DNA of 64,000 bases from Verrucomicrobiota bacterium (GTDB taxonomy: Bacteria > Verrucomicrobiota > Verrucomicrobiia > JADLBR01): NCBI GenBank assembly GCA_029560585.1, contig JAKQKQ010000024.1:1-64000 (forward strand), read 5' to 3'. Below the pieces are notes generated by a model. That model made no database searches. It saw nothing but the letters and a program-made list of their open reading frames with translations, and was not told the origin of the DNA. The position numbers and the translations under genes are program-made. Shown here piece after piece: positions 50,602 to 61,303 of this stretch (position 1 is its first letter; each line of letters starts with the position of its first letter).

Positions 50602-51748
50602 ATGAAACCTATAGTTAAGGCGATGATCGTATCGAGATTGATCGGCTCCACGCCGGACTGGATGTGCACGGCATCCGGGGAGTCCAGCGTGGTGATGAGC
50701 AGCAGGCTGCGCCTGGCGCGCAACCTGGAGGGGCACGCGTTCCCCACCTGGGGGGACAAGGCCGAGCGCCAGAGAGTGTACGAGACGGTGATGCCACCGG
50801 TGCGGGCGCTGCCGGCGATGCGGGAACCGCTGGTGATCGAAGGGATGGAGAGCTTCTCCATGATTGAGAAGCAACTCCTTGTGGAGCAGCATCTCGTGAG
50901 CCGGGAGCATGCGGCGAAGGGCCCCGGAAGCGGGGTGGCGATAAGCGGTGATCGGGGCGTGAGCATACTGGTCAACGAGGAGGACCATCTGCGGATCCAG
51001 GCGTTTGCTGCGGGGTTCGACCTCGGATCGGTCTGGGAGACGGTGACGGGGATGGACGATGCGCTGGAGCGAGTGATCCCGTTCGCATACTCCTCGGATT
51101 TTGGGTACCTGACGGCGTGCCCGACGAACGTGGGCACGGGGATGCGGGCCTCCGCGATGCTGCATCTGCCGGGGCTCGTGCTCGGCGAGCAGATCAATCA
51201 GATCGTGCAGGCGGTGGGCAAGCTGGGCCTCGCGGTCAGGGGCCTCTACGGAGAGGGGACCGAGGCGCTGGGGAACCTCTTTCAGGTGTCCAACCAGATG
51301 ACGCTGGGCGAATCCGAGGCCGAGATCATGGCGCGGCTGGGCAAGGTGATCCGGCAGATCGTCGAGCACGAGCAGAACGCGCGGGCATCGCTGATGGAGC
51401 GCAAGCCGCGGATGGTGGCGGACAATGTGGGCCGGGCGTACGGCATCCTGACCAACACCTATTCGATCGCCTCCAAGGAGGCGATGAATCTTCTGTCCGT
51501 CATTCGGCTGGGCATCGAGCTGGAGATGATGGCGGAGGAGCTGAGAAAGACGGTGGACGAATTGATGATCTGGATGCAGCCGGCCCACCTCCAGGCCAAG
51601 GAGGAAAAGAAACTTTCGACGGAGGATCGGGACGGGTTGCGCGCTGACCTGATCCGTGAAAGACTTAAGGGCCTTGGCAAACCGGATGCGGGGAAGGTCG
51701 TGGAGCCCCCCGATGGTCCGGCGGACCGAGGCAAGCAGAGCAAAAAGG

Positions 51749-51756
<8 letters not shown>
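50602..51756 (+). CDS. mcsB: Protein-arginine kinase
   Basis: McsB phosphorylates arginine in proteins and marks them for the ClpC protease. The 384 residues have the phosphagen-kinase-like catalytic segments SSRLRLARNL, NEEDHLRIQ and LTACPTNVGTGMRAS. The start at 50602 follows a purine-rich ribosome-binding sequence (AAAGGGGTGGG). The end overlaps clpC by 8 bp, so the pair is translationally coupled. No mcsA or ctsR is nearby, unlike in Firmicutes. Confidence 0.95.
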
Positions 51757-54292
<2,536 letters not shown>

Positions 54293-54304
54293 TCACGTGG
54301 CCCT

Positions 54305-55105
54305 GTGGGTGGGCCGGGTGGCAAGAGCGCGATCTCGTGGGTGGAGCCGGTGTCATCTGTCGATGCTGATGGCGCGGTTGCGGTGGCGCGGGTGATGTCC
54401 CAGCGCTGGGGCGGGGGTTTTGTTCGGGAGATTATCGGCTGGCAGCGTGGGCAGCCGATCCTGTGCTTCCGGAGGGCGGCTGTGTCCGATGGGGCGCGAA
54501 GGCTGTATATCTCGGCGGGGATACACGGTGACGAGCCCGCGGGGCCAATCGCGTTGGCCGCCCTACTGGAGGAGGGTTTCGATTTCTGCGGCTTGGATGC
54601 CGTGCTTTTTCCGGCGCTGGCGCCCGATGCGCTGGTGGCAGGTTCGCGGACGAACATCGTCGGTATTGATTTGAATCGTGACTATCGTGATCCCCAGACC
54701 GATGAGGCGAGGGCACACCTCGTGGCGCTCTCGGGGCAGGGGGATTTCGATCTGGCAATCTGCCTCCACGAGGACTGGGAGGCGGAGGGCAGCTACATCT
54801 ACGAGGTTGTCCGCGCGGGGCGGATCGGCATGGCGAAGGCGCTGCTCGGGGCGATGGCGTCGCACATCGGGCCGGACGGGCGGGACGAAATCGACGGCCA
54901 TCGCGCGGAGGGCGGGATCATCCGCCCGGGGATGCGCGCCGCAGAGCGCCCCGATTGGCCCGAGGCGATCTTCTTATTCGAGAACCACTGTCCGATCGTC
55001 TACACCCTCGAGACCCCCTCGGGATTCGTTCTGGATCGGCGCGTGGCCGCGCATCGCGCGGCGGTACTGCGGGCGTGCGAGATCCTTGCGGGGTGCGCGC
55101 GGTGA
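54305..55105 (+). CDS. M14-like metallopeptidase (zinc carboxypeptidase/deacylase fold)
   Basis: The 266-residue protein has the zinc motif HGDEPAGP (His and Glu ligands) and a third-ligand region in LAICLHEDWEAEG, with substrate-binding NRDYRDP between them. The acidic segment VYTLETPSG carries the likely catalytic Glu. Such M14D-like enzymes include murein tripeptide amidase MpaA and succinylglutamate desuccinylase. The start is a GTG at 54305; ATG at 54395 is an alternative. There is no signal peptide. The likely role is peptide or amino-acid amide hydrolysis in the cytoplasm. Confidence 0.78.
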   Translation: MGGPGGKSAISWVEPVSSVDADGAVAVARVMSQRWGGGFVREIIGWQRGQPILCFRRAAVSDGARRLYISAGIHGDEPAGPIALAALLEEGFDFCGLDAVLFPALAPDALVAGSRTNIVGIDLNRDYRDPQTDEARAHLVALSGQGDFDLAICLHEDWEAEGSYIYEVVRAGRIGMAKALLGAMASHIGPDGRDEIDGHRAEGGIIRPGMRAAERPDWPEAIFLFENHCPIVYTLETPSGFVLDRRVAAHRAAVLRACEILAGCAR

Positions 55106-55161
55106 CGGGGGCGTCTCCCGTCGCGGCATGCAGCCCGGGCTAGGGGACGTCGATTCTCGGC

Positions 55162-56349
55162 TTGTGCGGCATGCCAGTTGGAGCAACGTGCAAGGCGTTG
55201 AAGTGCGCAACGTCGGTTCATTCGAGGTGCAGGGCTATCGGGCGTGGGACGTCGGGGCCCGATGGCGGTAGTCGCGCTGGAATCAAAGCGCCGCGCATCG
55301 GTGCGGTCTCGATTATCGTATTCATTTGGGGATTGGCGCCCATGTGGGCTGCCGAAGGCGCATCGGAAACGGGGCCCGCCTTCGTGGAAGTGTCCACTGC
55401 GGGCGAATTGCAGGCTGCCGTCGCGCGGGTTTCGAAACTGGGCGGCGCCATAAGGTTGAGACCCGGATCGTATGCCGTCGATGGCACCATCGAATTCAAG
55501 GGCGCGCATCGGATCGCGTTGTTTGGCAGCGGCTGGAGCACCATTCTGAAGAAGCGCGGCGACGGAGACGCGATCAGATTTGAGGGCGCGGGTTTTTGCG
55601 TGGTGCGCGATCTGTGGATCCGCGGGGACAAGGCGGCGAAAGTCGGCTCTGGCATAGTCTTTCGAAACTCGAGCTCCTGCAAGGTGGAGGGCTGCCAGGT
55701 CACCGAGTTTCCGGTGGACGGCGTGCGCCTCGAGGGCGATGAAGGCCGACCGATCTCGTCGAACACGGTGCGCGACTGCCATCTTCTGGGCAATCGCGAG
55801 GCCGGGCTCTCGAGCGTCTGCAACAACGACTTTTACATCGTGGGGAATCAGTTTGGCACCCATGGCGCGGCCCCGCGTGCGGGGTGCGTCCTCGATCGTT
55901 CATCGGCGGGGACATACTCTATGAACTATCACTGGGGCAACGTGAACGCGCTGCGGATCACCGGGGGCTCGAGCTTCAACCGGTTGGAGAACAACCGCTT
56001 CGAGGAGAGCCGTGAGACTGCGGTTGTCATGGGCGAGCTGCGGGTGGGCGGCATTTGCCGGTACAACATTTTTGCGGGGAACACATTCCACTCCAATTCG
56101 CAAGACAAACCCGGGGAATTTGCCGCCATGACCGCGAGCAACGCCAAGGCGATTACGTTCACCGGAAACCAGTTTTTCAGCTGGAATGCCACCGCCTACA
56201 AACATCGCTCCAGCCTGGTGCTCGGCTCCGGCTGCACGCGCTGGATCATCACCGGGAACATCTTCGATCACAACACCGGAACGCCGCTCCTGTATGATGG
56301 GGGCGCGCAGATCATCGTGAGGGATAATCTCACGGATTCGGAACAGTGA
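55162..56349 (+). CDS. Secreted right-handed parallel beta-helix protein
   Basis: A hydrophobic export segment lies near residues 47-64 (GAVSIIVFIWGLAPMWAA) of 395, so the true start may be a few codons later. The rest has repeated beta-helix coils with Asn ladders (RIALFGSGWSTILKK, NTVRDCHLLGNREAGL, NRLENNRFEESRETAV, ITGNIFDHNTGTPL), as in pectate-lyase-like and NosD-like proteins. No catalytic Asp/Arg set could be assigned. A polysaccharide-binding or lyase role is possible but unproven. Confidence 0.72.
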   Translation: MCGMPVGATCKALKCATSVHSRCRAIGRGTSGPDGGSRAGIKAPRIGAVSIIVFIWGLAPMWAAEGASETGPAFVEVSTAGELQAAVARVSKLGGAIRLRPGSYAVDGTIEFKGAHRIALFGSGWSTILKKRGDGDAIRFEGAGFCVVRDLWIRGDKAAKVGSGIVFRNSSSCKVEGCQVTEFPVDGVRLEGDEGRPISSNTVRDCHLLGNREAGLSSVCNNDFYIVGNQFGTHGAAPRAGCVLDRSSAGTYSMNYHWGNVNALRITGGSSFNRLENNRFEESRETAVVMGELRVGGICRYNIFAGNTFHSNSQDKPGEFAAMTASNAKAITFTGNQFFSWNATAYKHRSSLVLGSGCTRWIITGNIFDHNTGTPLLYDGGAQIIVRDNLTDSEQ

Positions 56350-56415
56350 TCCGGGGCGTGGCGCAGGCAATCCTGCATGCGGCGTGGTGCGGGGCGGTTG
56401 GTGGTGGGCGGGATG

Positions 56416-56433
56416 GTCCGCCACACGGCGGAC
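56416..56433. repeat. GC-rich hairpin between beta-helix and Nif3-like genes
   Basis: GTCCGCC and GGCGGAC form a 7-bp perfect stem around ACAC. There is no T-run. It lies 67 bp past the beta-helix stop and may be a REP-like unit or a weak terminator. Confidence 0.4.
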
Positions 56434-56523
56434 GGCGCGGGGGCGGAACTCTCGTCTGGTGCCTGCACTTTTTCTGGCGCCGGGGCGTGTTCGGGCTAGG
56501 AGTCTTTAAAGGTTTGATAGTCG

Positions 56524-57282
56524 ATGGGCATAAGACTCGACAGTTTGGTGCAGTACGCGGACCGCCTGCTGCGGCACGGCGGTGTTGGCGATTGGCCGGG
56601 GGCGCGCAATGGCCTGCAGTTGGAGAACGGCGGGCGGGTGACGCGCATCGCCGCGGCGGTCGATGCGCACGAGGGGACGATTCGGATGGCGCTGTCGGTG
56701 GGCGCGGATCTGCTGGTGGTGCATCATGGCCTTTTCTGGTCGGAGCTGGTTCCGATCACGGGGCCGTGCTACCGGAAACTCGAGGCGGCGATCCGGGGTG
56801 GTCTTGCGGTATATTCGTCGCACCTGCCGCTGGATTTGCATCCGACCATTGGGAACAACGTATTGCTGTGTCGGGCGCTGGGGCTGGGGGTTGGCCGACC
56901 GTTTTTTGAGGAGAAAGGCGCGAAGGTTGGCCGATTGGTGGTGACACGGGTCGGGCGGGATGCGTTGGTGAGCAGGATGAGGGCAGCGCTTGGCGGCGCG
57001 GCGCGAGTCGCCGGGGCCGGGCCGACGACGTGTCGGAGAATCGGGGTGGTGAGCGGCGCGGCGGGCGATGCGGTGGCGCGGGCGGTGGCCGAGGGCATCG
57101 ACACACTCATCACGGGGGAGGGCGCCCATTGGACCCACGGTTTGGCGGTCGAGCTTGGGGTCAACATCTTGTATGGCGGTCACTACGCGACCGAGACATT
57201 CGGCGTGAAGGCGCTCGCGGCCAGGATGGGGCGCCGATTCCGGTTGCCTTGGGAGTTCCTGGACGCGCCGAGCGGGCTGTGA
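56524..57282 (+). CDS. Nif3-like dinuclear metal-centre protein
   Basis: The 252-residue protein has the family's metal ligands: His-His in LLVVHHGLFWSE, Asp/His in YSSHLPLDLHP, and a late His/Glu in YGGHYATETFGV. The family (YqfO/YbgI, once annotated GTP cyclohydrolase I type 2) is universal but its reaction is not firmly known. The start matches the family (SLVQYADRLL). It begins a co-directional row reaching past NadA with short gaps. Confidence 0.88.
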   Translation: MGIRLDSLVQYADRLLRHGGVGDWPGARNGLQLENGGRVTRIAAAVDAHEGTIRMALSVGADLLVVHHGLFWSELVPITGPCYRKLEAAIRGGLAVYSSHLPLDLHPTIGNNVLLCRALGLGVGRPFFEEKGAKVGRLVVTRVGRDALVSRMRAALGGAARVAGAGPTTCRRIGVVSGAAGDAVARAVAEGIDTLITGEGAHWTHGLAVELGVNILYGGHYATETFGVKALAARMGRRFRLPWEFLDAPSGL

Positions 57283-57291
57283 GGTTTGCAG

Positions 57292-58227
57292 GTGGGCACA
57301 GGGAAGTCGTTTTCGGGGAGGGTTGCGATCGTTGGCGCGGGCGCGGTGGGACTCTACTACGGGGGGTGTCTTGCGCGTTCGGGTCTCGATGTGCATTTCC
57401 TGATGCGCGGCGATTATAATCATGCGCGGGAGCACGGCGTCGCGATCGAAAGCCCGCGGGGCGATTTCACTATCTTCCCGGCCCACTGTCATCGTGCGCC
57501 GGGCGAGATTGGCCCGTGCGAACTGGTCATCGTGGCGACCAAGGCCACGGCGAATGCGTCCCTGCCGGGGCTGGTGGGTCCACTGGTGGGGGCGGGGACG
57601 GCCATCCTGACGCTTCAGAACGGTCTGGGGAACGAGGATTGGTTGGCGTCGCACTTCGGTCCATCGAGGGTCATGGGGGGCCCGTGTTTCGTTTGCCTGA
57701 ATCGGGTGGGGCCGGCGCGCGTGGCGCACCTTGACCACGGGCTGGTGATGCTTGGAGAGTATCAGGGCCCGGCGGGCGAACGCGCGAGACAGATTGCGGG
57801 TGCCATGACAAGGGCCGGGGTACCGTGTGAGGTGACCGACGACCTGGCGCTGATCCGCTGGAAGAAGCTGGTTTGGAACGTCCCCTTCAATGGCCTCGCC
57901 ATCGCGGAGGGCGGGGCGACCGTCGCCGACGTGCTGGCGGATGCCAGATTGCTGGCGCGGGCCAGGGGGCTGATGGCGGAGATTGTGCGGGCGGCGGGCC
58001 GCCTGGGGCACGCGATACAGCCGGCTTTTGCGGACGATATGGTGGAGCGCAGCCGAACGATGGGGCCGTATCGGCCCTCGAGCCTTTTGGACTATATCGC
58101 TGGGCGGGACGTGGAGGTTGAGGCGATCTGGGGCGAGCCGCTGCGGCGGGGGCGGTCGGCGGGCGTCGCGATGCCAGAATTGGAGGCGTTGTATTCGCGC
58201 CTGAAGGCGCTGTGTCCGGGATCCTGA
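57292..58227 (+). CDS. Ketopantoate reductase-family protein
   Basis: The protein of about 311 residues has an N-terminal Rossmann motif VAIVGAGAVGLYYGG, the strand VIVATKA, the catalytic-region LTLQNGLGNED and the conserved Lys in WKKLVWNVPFNGL. This fits 2-dehydropantoate 2-reductase (PanE/ApbA), which makes pantoate for coenzyme A, though paralogs with other ketoacid substrates exist. I choose GTG 57292 as start, because GAGG at 57281-57284 gives proper spacing; TTG 57286 is possible. Confidence 0.85.
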   Translation: MGTGKSFSGRVAIVGAGAVGLYYGGCLARSGLDVHFLMRGDYNHAREHGVAIESPRGDFTIFPAHCHRAPGEIGPCELVIVATKATANASLPGLVGPLVGAGTAILTLQNGLGNEDWLASHFGPSRVMGGPCFVCLNRVGPARVAHLDHGLVMLGEYQGPAGERARQIAGAMTRAGVPCEVTDDLALIRWKKLVWNVPFNGLAIAEGGATVADVLADARLLARARGLMAEIVRAAGRLGHAIQPAFADDMVERSRTMGPYRPSSLLDYIAGRDVEVEAIWGEPLRRGRSAGVAMPELEALYSRLKALCPGS

Positions 58228-58236
58228 GGAGATGGC

Positions 58237-58770
58237 ATGACGCAAGAGAACAGAGAAGGGGGCGCGAGTCGGTGGAATGGTCCGGGGGCGGTGTTCTGGT
58301 GGACCGTGGCCGGATGGTTTGTCCTGGATCAGGTCACAAAACTGGCGGCGTCAGCTTGTCTGAAGGATATGCCTCCGCTGGTGATCGTGCCGGACTTCTT
58401 GCAGTTCATCTTCAGCACCAACACGGGCGCGGCGTTCGGGGTCTTGCGTAATTCGCCAGTGCTGCCGGTGCTGACGGTAGTGATCCTGTTCTGGATGATC
58501 TGGTTGGGGAGGGGTCTCGACTGGCGGGACTGGGTGGCGCAGCTGGGCGCGGGGATGGTGTTAGCCGGGGCGGCGGGCAACCTCTGCGATCGCGCGCGAC
58601 TGGGACACGTGGTGGACTTCATCGATTTTTTCGTGGCGGCGTGGGACTGGCACTATGCCACGTTCAACATCGCGGACACCGGCATTTGTGTCGGACTGGC
58701 CTTGGTGTTATGGTCCGAAACCAGACGTGGAAGGAAAAGGCATGAGCCCACAGCAGGAAAAGGTGCTTGA
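58237..58770 (+). CDS. lspA: Lipoprotein signal peptidase (signal peptidase II)
   Basis: The 177-residue inner-membrane aspartyl protease cleaves prolipoprotein signal peptides. Four hydrophobic segments are present. Family motifs are FSTNTGAAFGV, GNLCDRARLGHVVDFIDFF (first catalytic Asp region) and YATFNIADTGI (second catalytic Asp). It starts 9 bp after the preceding gene and its 3' end overlaps nadA by 29 bp. Confidence 0.95.
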   Translation: MTQENREGGASRWNGPGAVFWWTVAGWFVLDQVTKLAASACLKDMPPLVIVPDFLQFIFSTNTGAAFGVLRNSPVLPVLTVVILFWMIWLGRGLDWRDWVAQLGAGMVLAGAAGNLCDRARLGHVVDFIDFFVAAWDWHYATFNIADTGICVGLALVLWSETRRGRKRHEPTAGKGA

Positions 58771-59671
58771 GTTAAAGCGCGCCAAGAACGCAGTCATTCT
58801 GGCGCACAACTATCAGGTGCCCGAGATCCAGGACGTCGCCGATTTCGTGGGTGACTCGCTGGGCCTGTCCTATCGTGCCAAGGAGGCGCGCGCGGACATC
58901 ATCGTCTTCTGCGGGGTCCATTTCATGGCGGAGACCGCGAAGATAGTGAATCCGGGCAGGAGGGTTCTGATACCGGACATGGAGGCGGGTTGCTCCCTGT
59001 CCGACAGTTGTCCCGCCGATGCGCTCGGGGCGTTTCTGAAGAAGCACCGCGACAAGAACTACTATGTGGTGGCCTACATCAATTGCAGCGCGGCGGTGAA
59101 GGCGATGAGCGATGTCATCTGCACATCGGGCAATGCAGTGAAGATCGTGGGCCGCGTGCCGGCGGGCCGAGAGATCCTCTTCTTGCCGGACCGCAATTTG
59201 GGGGAGTGGGTCCAGGGGCAGACGGGCCGGCCCATGCGGCTGTGGGAGGGCGACTGCTACGTGCACGTCGAATTCACGCACCAGAGCATCCTGGCCGCGC
59301 GGGAGAAGCACCCGGGGGCGCCCGTGGTGGCGCACCCCGAATGCACCCGGGCGGTGCGGACGCTGGCGGACGAGATCTGCAGCACCGAAAAGATGGTGTC
59401 GTTTTGCCGAGATCACCCGGCGAAGGCGTTCATCATCGCGACCGAGGGCGGGATGTTGCACAGGTTGCGGAAGGAGATACCGGGCAAAGAGTTCATCGCC
59501 GGGCCCACGGACCAGTGCGCCTGCGCGGAGTGCAAATACATGAAGATGAATACGCTTGAGAAAGTCCGCGACGCCCTGTTGACCGGCGGGCCTGAGATCC
59601 TGCTGCCCGAAGAGCAGCGTGCCCGCGCTCTGGTGCCGATTGAACGCATGCTTGAATGGAGCCAGAATTGA
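58742..59671 (+). CDS. nadA: Quinolinate synthase
   Basis: NadA condenses iminoaspartate and dihydroxyacetone phosphate to quinolinate for NAD synthesis, using a [4Fe-4S] cluster. The 309-residue protein shows the three cluster cysteines in DMEAGCSLSD, YINCSAAVKAMSDVICTSGNA and DQCACAECKYMKMNTLE, and the start motif ILAHNYQVPEIQDVAD. The ATG at 58742 follows a purine-rich stretch (GGAAGGAAAAGGC). No nadB or nadC is adjacent. Confidence 0.96.
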   Translation: MSPQQEKVLELKRAKNAVILAHNYQVPEIQDVADFVGDSLGLSYRAKEARADIIVFCGVHFMAETAKIVNPGRRVLIPDMEAGCSLSDSCPADALGAFLKKHRDKNYYVVAYINCSAAVKAMSDVICTSGNAVKIVGRVPAGREILFLPDRNLGEWVQGQTGRPMRLWEGDCYVHVEFTHQSILAAREKHPGAPVVAHPECTRAVRTLADEICSTEKMVSFCRDHPAKAFIIATEGGMLHRLRKEIPGKEFIAGPTDQCACAECKYMKMNTLEKVRDALLTGGPEILLPEEQRARALVPIERMLEWSQN

Positions 59672-59692
59672 TGTTTTGATAAGTGAGGCCGG

Positions 59693-61258
59693 ATGGCTGG
59701 CCTGCCGATGGAACCGATCAAAAAGGCTGGGGTGCACCCGGACGATGTGAGGAACGCTGATATCGCGGGCAGTTTGGGGGGCGATCTTCCCCCGGTTCGG
59801 GCCCCATTTCGGGTCACCGAAGGGGAGGCGGTGCCCTGGGCTGTGAGGCGCGTGGGTGATGCGTACTGGCCCGCGGGAACGCTACCACCAGAGGAGCCCG
59901 TGTCCGAACCCGCGACGGGCGTTGCCGCGAGCGAACCATCCGATGCGGGGAGGGTTGAGTCCATTGCGCCGCCGTCGCCGCCGGTCCCGGTGGGTCCGCC
60001 GAGCGGGGCGACCGCCGTTCCGCCTGATGCGGTGGTGACGGCGGGGGCTAGTGTGCCGGGCGCGGGGACCGCCCCGCAGGCGGAGAGCGTCGCGGGGGTG
60101 GCCTCATCCCCGGTGGTCGCAGGTGGATCGTGGGGCGAGGCCGGAGGTTTCCCACGGCCGCCCAAGAGCCGCGCCGAGGTGGTGGCGCGCGGCCCGATTT
60201 TCGTGGAGGCCCTGAAGGATCCGCTGAGCATTGTGATGGCAGTGTTGCTTGGTGGGTTGGCGGGCGGTTTCGGGGCGTACTTGGGCTGGCGATTGGGTGC
60301 GGAGCAAGAGGCGAAGCTGGTTCGCGGGGAGGCGGAGAAGCAGGTCAATGCGGTGCGGGCGGAAAGCGAGGCGCGCCAGAAAGATTTGGACAATAAACTG
60401 CGGGCGGCCGAGGGGCGGGTCGCGGATATTGCACGCGCGAATGCGGTCTTAGAAACGCAGGGCAGAGAGCGCGCCAATGCGCTCGCGGAAGCCCGGGCGG
60501 CATCGGCGGCGTTGCAGGGGCAGATGGATGCCCTCAAGAAGGCCCAGGCCGAGGGGGAAGGGGCGGCGGGACGAGTGGCAGATCTCGTGACCTTGCGCAC
60601 CGAACAGGAGCGCTTGCAGGGGTTGCTGCTCGGGGCGGTTGGGGACACTTGCGAGGTGGGAACGGACGGGCCGTACGTCTTCGTTCGACCGAAAGTCCCG
60701 CTCTATGGCGAGGGTTCGGGCAAGCCGGCGGAGGCGGTGGTCGATGCGATGAAGAAAGTGGCGGGGGTCGTGAAGGCATACGACGGGCCATATCGCCTGC
60801 ATGTCGAGGGGCACACGGACGCGAGCCCCGGTCCGACCGTCGCCGGGCAGGGGTCGAATCTGTACGCGGGCGCGATGCGGGCGCTAGAGATTGCGCAGGT
60901 GTTTGCGGATGCCGGAATCCCTGCGTCGAAGATGGCGCTGCTCTCGGAAGGTGAGGCGTTTCCTCGGCGGGCCGGGAAGGATGCGGAGTCGGTGAAGGTC
61001 AATCGCCGTGTCGAACTCGTGTTTGCGCCCAGCCGGAAGGTCGAGATCGTTGCGGCGGAGGTTTCGCCGCCCGGTGGGGGGGCGGGGACGGCGGCCGTCC
61101 CGAAGGCGGTTCCGGTCAAGCCCGAGACGGGCGCGCAAGCGCAATCCGGGGGTACGACGAGCTCGGCGCCGCCAGCCGCGGCGCGGGAACCTGCGCCCGT
61201 TGCTCCGGCGGTCATCAAAGCGGAGACCACTCGCGAGGGTGCGCAACCGACCCGGTGA
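59693..61258 (+). CDS. OmpA-domain protein with Pro/Ala-rich N-terminus and one membrane helix
   Basis: The 521-residue protein has a disordered Pro/Ala/Val-rich N-terminal region (about 1-170) and one transmembrane helix (about 180-202, IVMAVLLGGLAGGFGAYLGW). An Ala/Glu-rich coiled coil (205-310) and an OmpA/MotB-type domain (LHVEGHTDASPGPTV, ALEIAQVFADAGI, NRRVELVF) follow. Another Pro/Ala-rich tail ends it. The layout is that of an inner-membrane protein whose periplasmic part binds peptidoglycan. It has no canonical MotB plug or Asp, so a motor role is doubtful. Confidence 0.75.
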   Translation: MAGLPMEPIKKAGVHPDDVRNADIAGSLGGDLPPVRAPFRVTEGEAVPWAVRRVGDAYWPAGTLPPEEPVSEPATGVAASEPSDAGRVESIAPPSPPVPVGPPSGATAVPPDAVVTAGASVPGAGTAPQAESVAGVASSPVVAGGSWGEAGGFPRPPKSRAEVVARGPIFVEALKDPLSIVMAVLLGGLAGGFGAYLGWRLGAEQEAKLVRGEAEKQVNAVRAESEARQKDLDNKLRAAEGRVADIARANAVLETQGRERANALAEARAASAALQGQMDALKKAQAEGEGAAGRVADLVTLRTEQERLQGLLLGAVGDTCEVGTDGPYVFVRPKVPLYGEGSGKPAEAVVDAMKKVAGVVKAYDGPYRLHVEGHTDASPGPTVAGQGSNLYAGAMRALEIAQVFADAGIPASKMALLSEGEAFPRRAGKDAESVKVNRRVELVFAPSRKVEIVAAEVSPPGGGAGTAAVPKAVPVKPETGAQAQSGGTTSSAPPAAAREPAPVAPAVIKAETTREGAQPTR

Positions 61259-61303
61259 GCTCGCGACTGTCCCAATCGCTCATAGCTGTTCGGAGAGAAG
61301 CGG

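Noticed and set aside
59693..61258. MotB flagellar stator protein
   Set aside because: The OmpA domain and single helix fit, but the helix lacks the proton-binding Asp of MotB and no MotA partner is adjacent.
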